Shown here: positions 31,953 through 39,869 of the stretch, piece by piece
Layout of the letters: every line of letters starts with the position of its first letter
Numbering within the stretch: position 1 is the first letter of the stretch
From: Stenotrophomonas rhizophila
GTDB taxonomy: Bacteria > Pseudomonadota > Gammaproteobacteria > Xanthomonadales > Xanthomonadaceae
Direction of reading: 5' to 3'
Assembly: GCF_001704155.1 (NCBI RefSeq)
Contig: NZ_CP016294.1
Coordinates: forward strand, 4,089,501 to 4,153,500
DNA: 64,000 nt
The notes under the pieces: model-generated
The model's input: the letters and a program-made list of their open reading frames with translations, nothing else
Told to the model about the DNA's origin: nothing
The model's database searches: none
Program-made: the position numbers and the translations under genes

Positions 31953-32726
31953 TCAGCGCCTCAGGTTGTTGATCGTATCCATCACCTGGTCAGCGGCCTG
32001 CAGCACGCGGGCATTGAGCTGATAGGCGCGCTGGGCCAGCACCAGGCTGGACATCTCTTCGATGATCTCCACGTTGGCCATCTCCATCTGGCCCTGGCGG
32101 AGCTTGCCGGCACCGTCGTCGCCGGCGCGGCCGTACACCGCGGTGCCGGCCTGCTGGGTGACCGCATAGAGGTTGTCGCCGATGGAGCGCATGGCATCCG
32201 CAGCAGCGAACCGCACCACTTCGATGTTGCCCACCACGGTGCGCTCCAGCTCATCGGGCATCTGCACGGTGACCTCGCCCTCGGGCGAGATGCGCATGTC
32301 GATGCCTTCGCGCGGAATCTGCACATCGCCCGCCAGGCGCAGGCCCTGGAAGTTGCGCAGGTAGCCCTCCTCATCCACGCGGAACTGGCCGCTGCGCGAG
32401 TACACCAGGCCGCCATCGGCCGCCTCGAACTCGTAGAAGCCGGTGCCATCGATGGCCACGTCCAGCGGGTTGCCGGTCTGGCGCATTTCGCCGGGTTCGA
32501 ACGAGGTGCTGGTGGAGGTGATCCGTACACCACCGACGTGCTGCTCGCCGATTGGGGTCGCAGGCGTCTCGCCCAGCGCCGGCAATGGCGTGGCGATATC
32601 GGCGAAATTGACCCGGCTGGCCTTGAAGCCCGGCGTCTGCAGGTTCGCCACGTTGTTGGAAATGGTGTCCAGCTGCTGTTGGCCGCTGCGCAGGCCGGTA
32701 GCTGCGATGTGCAATGCGTCGATCAT
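31953..32726 (-). CDS. flgG: distal rod protein FlgG
   Basis: A 257-residue rod protein. It begins LHIAATGLRSGQQQLDTISN and NVANLQTPGFKASRVNFAD, contains RQTGNPLDVAIDGTGFYEFE, and ends with MANVEIIEEMSSLVLAQRAY and QLNARVLQAADQVMDTINNL, the standard FlgG ends. The length is typical (260). It forms the distal rod that the P and L rings surround. Confidence 0.95.
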   Translation of the reverse strand: MIDALHIAATGLRSGQQQLDTISNNVANLQTPGFKASRVNFADIATPLPALGETPATPIGEQHVGGVRITSTSTSFEPGEMRQTGNPLDVAIDGTGFYEFEAADGGLVYSRSGQFRVDEEGYLRNFQGLRLAGDVQIPREGIDMRISPEGEVTVQMPDELERTVVGNIEVVRFAAADAMRSIGDNLYAVTQQAGTAVYGRAGDDGAGKLRQGQMEMANVEIIEEMSSLVLAQRAYQLNARVLQAADQVMDTINNLRR

Positions 32727-32737
32727 GGATATCCCTC

Positions 32738-33427
32738 TCAGTTCTCGCCGATCTTGTTGATGCCGGCATCCAGCATCTGGTCGTAGGTGCTCATCGCCCG
32801 GCGCACGGCATCGACGTGGCGGGTCAGTTCCATCAGTCGCAACATCTCATCGGCCGGGTCCACGTTCGCCTGCTCCACCGCGCCCTGCACCACGCTGCCC
32901 TGCCACTGGCCGGGCAAACCGTCGTAGCGGTAGGCGCCGTTGCCCATGCTGCGCAGCTGCAGCGGTTCGGCCACGGCCACCAGCTGCAGCTGGCCCAGCG
33001 CTTCCTGGCCGGCCCAGAGCTGGCCGTCGGCCTGCACCCGCAGCGGCGTATCGGCGGTCAGCCGGCGCGCATCGATGCTGATTGGCCCGGACTGGCCCAG
33101 CACCTGGTCGCCATGCTGGGTGACCAGGCTGCCATCGGCATCCAGGCGGAAACTCCCCGAGCGCACCAGCAGCTGCTGGCCCTGTCGCTCAACCACGAAA
33201 AAGCCCGGCCCACGCAGCGCCAGGTCCAGCGAGCGCCCGGTCTGGGCCAGGCTGCCATCGCGCTGGTCGGGCACCGCGGCAAGACCGGCCTGGGTGGCAA
33301 AATCGCCGCTCATGCGCTCGGCGCGGTAGCCGGGCGTCTGCAGGTTGGCCACGTTGCGGCTGATGGAAGCCAGCGTGTCCACATCCGTGCCCAGTTGTCG
33401 GCCCAGGGCCTGCAAGGAATCGGTCAT
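32738..33427 (-). CDS. flgF: rod protein FlgF
   Basis: A 229-residue rod protein related to FlgG. It begins LQALGRQLGTDVDTLASISR and NVANLQTPGYRAERMSGDF, contains AQTGRSLDLALRGPGFFVVE, and ends VEQANVDPADEMLRLMELTR. Within the flgFG pair it is the less conserved member. The start follows 3 nt after the flhA stop. Confidence 0.92.
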   Translation of the reverse strand: MTDSLQALGRQLGTDVDTLASISRNVANLQTPGYRAERMSGDFATQAGLAAVPDQRDGSLAQTGRSLDLALRGPGFFVVERQGQQLLVRSGSFRLDADGSLVTQHGDQVLGQSGPISIDARRLTADTPLRVQADGQLWAGQEALGQLQLVAVAEPLQLRSMGNGAYRYDGLPGQWQGSVVQGAVEQANVDPADEMLRLMELTRHVDAVRRAMSTYDQMLDAGINKIGEN

Positions 33428-33430
33428 CGG

Positions 33431-35494
33431 TCATTGACTCCGGATGGCGGCAAAGGAGCGCACCGGCAGCGTGGCCGGAATCTCATTGAGGCTGATCACC
33501 GCCAGATATGGCATCGAGCGCGACAGCAGCTGGCGCAGCGAGCGGCGCACCGGACCGGGGCAGAGCAGCACCGGCACCAGGTTGCGGCCCATCATCGATT
33601 CGCTCTGCGTGGCCAGGCTCTTCATGAAGCCATCGAGCTGCGCGATCTCGCCGAACAGGCTGCCGCGCCCTTCGGTGCCGCGCACGCTGGACAACAGCTC
33701 GTGTTCCAGCTCCGGCGCCAGCGTCATCACGTGCAGATCGCCATTGGCATCGCGCAGGCTCTGGCAGATGGTGCCGCCCAGGCGCTCGCGCACCCGTTCG
33801 GCCAGGTCTTCGGCGTTCTTCACCGTGCGCCCTGCATCCACCAGTACTTCCAGGATGGCTTCCAGGTGGCGCACGCTGACCTGCTCGCGCAGCAGCAGCT
33901 GCAGCACCTTCTGCACTTCGGAATAGCTCAGGATCGCCGGTACCAGTTCTTCCACCAGCGAAGCATTCTGTTCGCGCACCCGCATCAGCATGCGCTCGGT
34001 GTCCTGCCGGGTGAGCAGATCGGCCGACTGCCGCTTGATCAGTTCGCTGAGGTGGGTGATCAGCACCGTATCGGGCTCCACCAGCGTGTAGCCGGCGGTG
34101 CGTGCAGTCTGGCGTGCCTGGCGGTCGATCCACTGCGCAGGCAACCCATAGGCCGGGTCGCGCGTGTCCGGTCCTTCCAGCCGGGCGCGCTGCCCGCCGG
34201 GATTGATCGCCAGCACGCGGTCGGTCATCAGGCTGCCCTGCCCGACCCGGCACCCGTGGAAGTGGATCTCATAGCTTTCAGGCGCCAGTTCGCTGCGCTG
34301 CTGCTGCACCCGGGGCATGACAAAGCCCAGGTCCTGGGCGAACTGGCGGCGCAGGTGTTCGATACGGTCGGCCAAATCGCTGTCGGGCCCGGTGAAGGCA
34401 TCGAACAGCGCGCTGCCCAGGCGGACCTCGATGGCTTCGATGCGCAGCAGCTGGCCAATATCCTGCGGGGCGGCGGCGCCGCCTTCCAGGCGCTGCGGCT
34501 CGGCCGCGGCGTCGCCGGCTTCGGCCTTGCGCGCTTCTTCCGACCGGGTCGCCAGCCACGCCAGGCCGCCCAGAATGCACAGCACCACCAGCACCGGGGC
34601 CACCGGGAAGCCGGGCAATACCAGCACGACCAGCAACACCATCGCCACGATCAGCAGCGCCTTCGGGTTGGCCAGGATCTGCTTGGGGATTTCCGAGCCC
34701 AGCTGCGCATCGGCGGCCGCGCGGGTGATGATGATGCCGGTGGCCACGGCAATCACCAGCGACGGAATCTGGGTGACGATGCCGTCGCCGATGGTCAGCA
34801 GCGTAAAGCGCTGTACCGCCTCGCCCCATGGCAGCCCGAGCTGGGCAATGCCCACCGCCAGACCCGCCACGATGTTGGTGAGGATGATGACGATGCCGGC
34901 AATGGCATCGCCCTTGACGAACTTGGTGGCGCCGTCCATCGCGCCATAGAAGTTGGCTTCGCGCTCGATCTGGCTGCGTCGCTCGCGCGCTTCCTTCTCG
35001 TCGATGAGCCCCATGTTCATGTCGGCATCGATGCTCATCTGCTTGCCCGGCATCGAATCCAGGGTGAAGCGCGCCGCCACTTCCGCCACGCGTTGCGCAC
35101 CGCTGGTGACCACCACGTACTGCACCACCACCAGGATGATGAACACCACCACGCCAACAATGTAGTTGCCGCCCACCACGAACTCGCCGATGGCGTTGAT
35201 CACCCGGCCCGCGTCGGCGCCTTCCAGGATCAAGCGGGTGGCCGACACGTTCAGCGACAGCCGGAACAACGTGGACAGCAGCAGGATGGTCGGGAAGGTG
35301 GAGAACTTCAGCGGCGAATCGGTAAAGAACGTCACCAGCAGGATCAGCAGCGCCATGCTGATGTTCAGCACCAGCAGCAGGTCCAGCAGCATCGGCGGCA
35401 CCGGCACGAACAGCACGATGAGCACGCCCAGCACCAGCGCAACCATGGCCAGGTCGCGCTTGCCTTCCCACAGCTGGCCGAACAACGCCTTCAT
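33431..35494 (-). CDS. flhA: flagellar export platform protein FlhA
   Basis: A 687-residue export-gate protein of normal length. The first half has eight membrane helices and the FHIPEP family core: DMNMGLIDEKEARERRSQIE followed by REANFYGAMDGATKFVKGDA (about residues 155-190). The cytoplasmic half forms the nonameric substrate-docking ring (VLITHLSELIKRQSADLLTR and following). The start MKALFGQ at 35494 overlaps the flhB stop (ATGA). Intact FlhA argues that protein export is under selection. Confidence 0.96.
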   Translation of the reverse strand: MKALFGQLWEGKRDLAMVALVLGVLIVLFVPVPPMLLDLLLVLNISMALLILLVTFFTDSPLKFSTFPTILLLSTLFRLSLNVSATRLILEGADAGRVINAIGEFVVGGNYIVGVVVFIILVVVQYVVVTSGAQRVAEVAARFTLDSMPGKQMSIDADMNMGLIDEKEARERRSQIEREANFYGAMDGATKFVKGDAIAGIVIILTNIVAGLAVGIAQLGLPWGEAVQRFTLLTIGDGIVTQIPSLVIAVATGIIITRAAADAQLGSEIPKQILANPKALLIVAMVLLVVLVLPGFPVAPVLVVLCILGGLAWLATRSEEARKAEAGDAAAEPQRLEGGAAAPQDIGQLLRIEAIEVRLGSALFDAFTGPDSDLADRIEHLRRQFAQDLGFVMPRVQQQRSELAPESYEIHFHGCRVGQGSLMTDRVLAINPGGQRARLEGPDTRDPAYGLPAQWIDRQARQTARTAGYTLVEPDTVLITHLSELIKRQSADLLTRQDTERMLMRVREQNASLVEELVPAILSYSEVQKVLQLLLREQVSVRHLEAILEVLVDAGRTVKNAEDLAERVRERLGGTICQSLRDANGDLHVMTLAPELEHELLSSVRGTEGRGSLFGEIAQLDGFMKSLATQSESMMGRNLVPVLLCPGPVRRSLRQLLSRSMPYLAVISLNEIPATLPVRSFAAIRSQ

Positions 35495-36558
35495 GCCGCC
35501 GCCCCGCGCTGCGCCCACAGGCGGCGGTACAGCGGCGCCAATGCCGCGTACTGCGCCTCAGGCACCATCTGGTCAATATCGCACTCGCGGTAAAGCGCGC
35601 GCGCCAGAGTCATCGACGGCCACACCGGCACCTTGTGGCGCGCCGCCAGGCTGCGGATGTGCGTGGCCATCACGCCCGCGCCCTTGGCCACTACCACCGG
35701 GCCCAGGGTCTTGCCCGGCCGGTAGCGCAGGGCCACGGCCACGTGAGTGGGGTTGGTCAGCACCATATCCGCTTGGGATACCTGGCCCAGCGCACGGCTC
35801 TTCTTCAGCAGCTCGCGCAGCTTTTCGCGGCGGCGGCCCTTGATGCCGGGATCGCCATCACGGCGCTTCACTTCATCCTTCAATTCGCGCCGGCTCATGC
35901 GCATCTGGCGCATGAAGTTGCGGCGGCTGAACAGCATATCGGCCAGCGCCACCAGCGCAAGAATCATCAATACATAGATCGAGGTACGCACGAAGCCGCG
36001 CAGCAGCAGGCTGCCAGCCTCGCCGGGCGCGGTGCGCGTGGCGGTCTCCACCAGCTCGGCCGCGTGGCGCACCATCACCCAGCACAGCACCGCCAGCAGC
36101 AGGAACTTCACCCCCATCTTGCCCAGCTCCCATAGGCTGCGCAGCGCGAACAGGCGCTTGAACGCCTGGGCCGGGTTGAGCCGCTTGGGGTCCGGAGTCA
36201 GCGGGTGGGTAGTGAACATCAGCCCGGTCTGCAGCACGTTGCCCAGTACCGCGGCCACCATCAGCGCCAGCACGAGCGGCATCAGTGCATGGCCCAGAGG
36301 TGCGCAGATCGAGGCGATGCCGTGCATCAGTCCCATGCCCGGCGCGGGCGCGCTGGCCGCTACCTGCACCATCGCGCGCGTGGCGTCGGCCAGTGCCCCG
36401 GCAATGTCGCCTGCCGTGAGGGCCAACACGCTGGCGAACACGATCAGCACCAGCACGCCGGTGATGTCCTGGCTGCGCGCGACATCGCCTTTCCGCCGCG
36501 CTTCGTCGAGCCGGAACGCGGTGGGCTGTTCGGTCTTGTCCTGGTCGCCTTCGGCCAT
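35491..36558 (-). CDS. flhB: export-switch protein FlhB
   Basis: A 355-residue protein with four membrane helices after a charged N-terminus (DQDKTEQPTAFRLDEARRKG is the family opening). The cytoplasmic domain contains the autocleavage motif NPTH at about residue 269 in MVLTNPTHVAVALRY. Cleavage between N and P switches export from rod/hook to later substrates in flagella. The intact motif means that a substrate switch is still possible although no filament genes are present. The start is 2 nt after the fliR stop. Confidence 0.96.
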   Translation of the reverse strand: MAEGDQDKTEQPTAFRLDEARRKGDVARSQDITGVLVLIVFASVLALTAGDIAGALADATRAMVQVAASAPAPGMGLMHGIASICAPLGHALMPLVLALMVAAVLGNVLQTGLMFTTHPLTPDPKRLNPAQAFKRLFALRSLWELGKMGVKFLLLAVLCWVMVRHAAELVETATRTAPGEAGSLLLRGFVRTSIYVLMILALVALADMLFSRRNFMRQMRMSRRELKDEVKRRDGDPGIKGRRREKLRELLKKSRALGQVSQADMVLTNPTHVAVALRYRPGKTLGPVVVAKGAGVMATHIRSLAARHKVPVWPSMTLARALYRECDIDQMVPEAQYAALAPLYRRLWAQRGAAA

Positions 36559-36560
36559 CG

Positions 36561-37319
36561 TCAGCCCCCCAGCAACGTCGGCACGCGCGCAAACGCGTTG
36601 TTGAACAGCCGCGCGAACAGCGTGGGCACGAACGGCAAGGTGGCCATCATCAGGCCGATGGCAGCCAGCAGCTTCAGCGGCAGCGCCAGGAAGTACACAT
36701 TGGCCTGCGGCATCGAACGCGTGGCATACGCCACGCCCACGTCCACCAGCAGCAGGCCCAGAATCACCGGCAGCACCACCATGAAGCCGAGCAGGAAGCT
36801 CTGGCCCAGCAGGCCGGCCAGCCCGTCCCACTCCAGCCGCACGCCGCCACGGCCCAACGGCACCAGCTGCAGGCTCACCGCCAGCATGCGGTAGAGCTGC
36901 AGGTGCAGGTCCAGCAGGAAGAACAGTGCGGTGGCAATCAGCATCAATGCGGTGCCGAACACCGCCTGCATGTCGTTCTGGCTGCCCGGGTCGAACAGCG
37001 CGCCGGCGCTGCTGCCGGCCTGGATATCCAATACCCAGCCAGCAGTGTGCAGTGCGGCGTTGGGCAGCATCACCGCCAGCCCGAATGCCGTGCCGATCAA
37101 CAACTCGCCGCAGATCGCGGAGATCCATGCCGGGCCGCCCTGCAGGGAAACCGCCGCCGGCATCAAGCTGGTACCCAGCCACGCCAGCAGCATCAGCAAT
37201 GCAATGCGAACCAGCCCCGGCGCCCAGCGCAGCGGCGACAATGGGACCAGCAGCACCGTCGGAAGGAACCGAAGCAGCGCCAGCACGTAGGTAGCCAGGA
37301 AGTCGTGGAGGGCAGGCAT
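36561..37319 (-). CDS. fliR: flagellar export gate protein FliR
   Basis: A 252-residue, six-helix membrane protein. Recognisable parts are FLATYVLALLRFLPTVLLVP, GELLIGTAFGLAVMLPNAAL, GSSAGALFDPGSQNDMQAVF and VFFLALPLKLL-type late helices (ANVYFLALPLKLLAAIGLMM). FliR joins FliP and FliQ in the gate. Standard length. Three nt separate it from fliQ. Confidence 0.93.
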   Translation of the reverse strand: MPALHDFLATYVLALLRFLPTVLLVPLSPLRWAPGLVRIALLMLLAWLGTSLMPAAVSLQGGPAWISAICGELLIGTAFGLAVMLPNAALHTAGWVLDIQAGSSAGALFDPGSQNDMQAVFGTALMLIATALFFLLDLHLQLYRMLAVSLQLVPLGRGGVRLEWDGLAGLLGQSFLLGFMVVLPVILGLLLVDVGVAYATRSMPQANVYFLALPLKLLAAIGLMMATLPFVPTLFARLFNNAFARVPTLLGG

Positions 37320-37322
37320 GGG

Positions 37323-37586
37323 TCAGAGTCCCGACGCGGTCTCGAACATCCGGCGGGCAAGCTCCACCGCGACGCCCAGCATCCAGGCACCCAGGGTTAC
37401 GCAGACGATGACCACCACGATGATCTTCGGCACGAACGTAAGCGTCATTTCCTGGATCTGGGTGACCACCTGCACGATCGAAATGAGCAGGCCCACCACC
37501 AGCGTAGCCAGCAGGATCGGGGCACTCATCTTGACGGCGGCGAGCAACGTTTCGATGAGCAGACGCATTGCGAAGTCTGCGGTCAT
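37323..37586 (-). CDS. fliQ: flagellar export gate protein FliQ
   Basis: An 87-residue protein with two membrane helices. The core APILLATLVVGLLISIVQVV and TQIQEMTLTFVPKIIVVVIV is the FliQ signature. Overlaps the TPR gene upstream by 4 nt, so that gene belongs to the same transcript. Confidence 0.95.
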   Translation of the reverse strand: MTADFAMRLLIETLLAAVKMSAPILLATLVVGLLISIVQVVTQIQEMTLTFVPKIIVVVIVCVTLGAWMLGVAVELARRMFETASGL

Positions 37587-38731
37587 CGGCTCGGCTGCGC
37601 CCGCCCGCCAACGATGCGCTGCAAGGCATCGGCAAAGACTGGAACCGGCATGCCGGCATCGATACCGGCCGAATCCAGCAGTGCTGCGAGACCTTGCTGG
37701 GCAAGCGCAGCTTCGCCACGGCCGCTGCGCAGTACTACCTGCGCGTACTGTGCGGTCATCGAATTCGGGTCCAGCCGGAGAGCGCGCTTGAGCGCGTCTT
37801 CGGCCTCGGTGGTGCGGCCCTGCAGCGCATGGACCAACGCCAGGCCGCCATGGGTATCGCCGAAACTGCGGTCCACCGCGTACGAGTGTTCAAAGCTTGT
37901 GCGGGCGGCATCCACATTGCCCTGCAACAGCTGCGACCAGGCCAATGCATGCCAGGTGCCCAGGTGTTCGGGCATGGCACGGGTGGCCCGCACCAATGTT
38001 CCCTCGGCTGCAGTGATCCCACCCTGCAGCATCTGGCTCTGGCCCAGCCCGGACAACGCACGGCCGGAGCCCGGATAGGTGTCTACGGCCCGCTGGAAGT
38101 GACGCGTCGCCACGGCCGGCGCGGACTGCAGCGCCAGTGTGCCCAGTACCAGCAAGGCTTCGTGTTGATGTTCCTGCAAGGCGATGGCAGCGGCGGCGTG
38201 CGTCGCCGCCCGCGCGAGATCGTCGGTATCCAGCAGCGCCAGGGCGAGTACGCCCTGCACTTGGGCATCACCGGGTTGGCTCTGGGCGAGTGCGCTGAGC
38301 ACGGCTACGGCCTGGTCCAGGTCGCCCGACAGCATGGCGAGGCGCCCCTGCAGCAGTTGGAGCGACGGGTGGGGGCCGTGCTTGTTCAGCGCGGTCGCGG
38401 TGGCGTCGGACGCGTCATCCAGGCGCCGCAGGCACATCAGGGCGAAGGCGTGGTCGTGATCGACCGCAACGTCGCTGTCATGCTCGGCGCGTAATGTTTC
38501 CAGCGACTGCAGCGCCAATGCGTAGTCACCCGCCGACAATGCCAGCTGTGCCATACGGTGGCGAAACTCCGGAGTATGCGAAGCCGGGTGGTCAGCCAGA
38601 ACGGCATACGCATCGCGCGGCTGGCCGTCGAGCAGAAGCTCCTCGACCAACGCCATCGCGAGTTCCATATTCCCTTGATCTGACGCCAAATACCCGCGCA
38701 AACGCGCGGAACGCGAATCCGTGCGACCCAT
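37583..38731 (-). CDS. TPR-repeat protein, first gene of the export operon
   Basis: A 382-residue cytoplasmic protein made almost entirely of degenerate TPR helices (for example GDYALALQSLETLRAEHDSD, LARAATHAAAAIALQEHQHE, GRTTEAEDALKRALRLDPNS). No signal peptide or membrane helix. It is not a standard flagellar gene. Its ATGA overlap with fliQ and position as first gene suggest a dedicated role. Type III systems use TPR chaperones (SycD/LcrH class) for translocators, and sorting-platform TPR proteins also exist, but this one is longer, so the chaperone idea is inference. A weak sigma-70-like promoter lies at 38825-38854. Confidence 0.75.
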   Translation of the reverse strand: MGRTDSRSARLRGYLASDQGNMELAMALVEELLLDGQPRDAYAVLADHPASHTPEFRHRMAQLALSAGDYALALQSLETLRAEHDSDVAVDHDHAFALMCLRRLDDASDATATALNKHGPHPSLQLLQGRLAMLSGDLDQAVAVLSALAQSQPGDAQVQGVLALALLDTDDLARAATHAAAAIALQEHQHEALLVLGTLALQSAPAVATRHFQRAVDTYPGSGRALSGLGQSQMLQGGITAAEGTLVRATRAMPEHLGTWHALAWSQLLQGNVDAARTSFEHSYAVDRSFGDTHGGLALVHALQGRTTEAEDALKRALRLDPNSMTAQYAQVVLRSGRGEAALAQQGLAALLDSAGIDAGMPVPVFADALQRIVGGRAQPSR

Positions 38732-38824
38732 GATCGGTTACTACCCCTAGCAACTACCGTGTCGCGGCCCAACCCCCGAGCCGCCCCCCCTGAACATTCC
38801 CTGTATGGGTCAGCTCGAGCGCCG

Positions 38825-38854
38825 ATCATAGGCGTGAAAATTGTGTGAATGCAA
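38825..38854 (-). promoter_or_regulatory. candidate sigma-70-type promoter of the export operon
   Basis: Read on the minus strand: TTGCAT (38854-38849), an 18-nt spacer, TATGAT (38830-38825), about 95 nt upstream of the TPR start. I see no convincing sigma-54 (GG-N10-GC) or sigma-28 box here. If real, the operon would be transcribed by housekeeping polymerase rather than by the flagellar regulon. Confidence 0.4.
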
Positions 38855-39197
38855 TAGGCAACCTGTCAGCTTTACTTACTGCGAAGTCGAATGAGTTCTG
38901 GGACTTGCCAACTCTTGAACAACGAAGTATGGACACAAAAACCAAAAACGTTGGGGGCCGTTAGCTAATCCCGTCTGCCTGGACGTTAACCGGCGAGAGC
39001 CCGAAACCGCCGCACTCCACTCTATTTACTCGTCCTTGCCAACTGCAAGTGAGGCGACCCACTCAATGGCACAACCTCTCCACTGCTACGCATTTCCGCC
39101 AATCCATCGCGAACTACCCGGTGGCTGGACAGGCCTGGGTAGCGCCCTGGCTTGCCCTTCACCCATTGCCATAAGCGCCATGAGTCGAAACCACCCT

Positions 39198-39500
39198 ACT
39201 TTCCGCCCAGGCCAAACTCGATCTCCATCTCGACACCAGCTGGCTGCGAGTTGATGTACACGCCAACACGATGAAACTCATATTCAATACCTGAAACATA
39301 GCCTGCTTGTTTGTGCCCCCTCCCTTCCTCCCTGAAAAAGGGTCGTCGAACCCCAACGCGCCTTCAAGCGACTCTGTCGAAGCAGCCATCGCAGCGAGGC
39401 AATCTTGGATCGCGCTAGCCAGCTTGTATTTCGGCACTAATATCCGAGCCGTGCATTGATTGAGCTGATATGGAGTTCCGCGCACTGTTGCCGTGCGGGT
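39198..39500 (-). pseudogene. possible remnant of a displaced toxin tip or immunity gene
   Basis: Read on the minus strand just past the immunity gene, two in-phase-broken segments look protein-like: HGSDISAEIQAG ends in a stop, and a second frame gives GYVSGIEYEFHRVGVYINSQ and then VEMEIEFGLGGK before a stop at about 39200. An alternative third frame is open for 108 codons but reads as low-complexity Arg/Ser and is probably a shadow. Rhs-type loci often keep fragments of older tips or immunity genes downstream of the active pair, so a decayed cassette is plausible. Low confidence. Confidence 0.3.
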
Positions 39501-39869
39501 TCATTCAGACAACCATGCCCTTGCGTGCGATCTAGTTTGCTCACCAAACATGCTGAGCACGCGATGTAGTGCCACCTCGTCCTGAGCAAGCTTAGAGACG
39601 ATCGACTCAACTAGGCCTGTTGCGACTGCGGTCGCCAACTCCTCATCGTCACTACTAATTGCGTCCTCAATGCGACTGAATAGCTCCTGCTCCGCGGCCA
39701 AACTGCAACGACCTAAAGTTACCGCGATTTCATCACCTAATGCGGCGAACAAGATTGTAACCGGAGGCTGATCTGGCGCCCAATAGTCGAAAGTTCCATC
39801 GTAAGCCGATTGCAGCTCTGGTGATCGTTTAGCAATGGCGAGAGCGAAGTCACTGCAAGCGGTATTCAT
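39501..39869 (-). CDS. probable immunity protein to the giant protein's C-terminal tip
   Basis: A 122-residue acidic protein without signal or membrane helix, so cytoplasmic. The start overlaps the stop of the giant gene (ATGA), the normal arrangement of polymorphic toxin-immunity pairs. Seen features: an N-terminal helix (FALAIAKRSPELQSAYDG), DYWAPDQPPVTILFAALGDE, then helical segments rich in Glu/Asp (RIEDAISSDDEELATAV). I do not recognise the family with certainty. Its base composition is lower in GC than the flagellar genes and the YD-repeat region, matching the tip and consistent with the two being exchanged as one cassette. Confidence 0.7.
   Translation of the reverse strand: MNTACSDFALAIAKRSPELQSAYDGTFDYWAPDQPPVTILFAALGDEIAVTLGRCSLAAEQELFSRIEDAISSDDEELATAVATGLVESIVSKLAQDEVALHRVLSMFGEQTRSHARAWLSE

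Larger units (their letters stand above)
38732..39500. other. 769-nt AT-richer gap between toxin module and export operon
   Basis: Apart from the promoter at 38825, this gap holds no convincing gene. Its composition is visibly less GC-rich than the flanks and continues the low-GC toxin tip. Part of it (39200-39500, minus strand) carries remnant coding fragments described separately. Confidence 0.6.

Noticed and set aside
32714..35593. 959-codon open frame on the plus strand
   Set aside because: Antisense to flgF and flhA; His/Gln/Arg-rich composition typical of shadows.
19079..38731. Classical non-flagellar type III injectisome
   Set aside because: The presence of rod (FlgBCFG), P/L rings (FlgHI), FlgA, FlgD and FlgE, and the absence of a secretin and needle genes, make it flagellar in origin.
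39159..39485. 108-codon minus-strand frame
   Set aside because: Open but compositionally unlike a protein; the neighbouring frames give better fragments, so I describe the region as a possible remnant instead.
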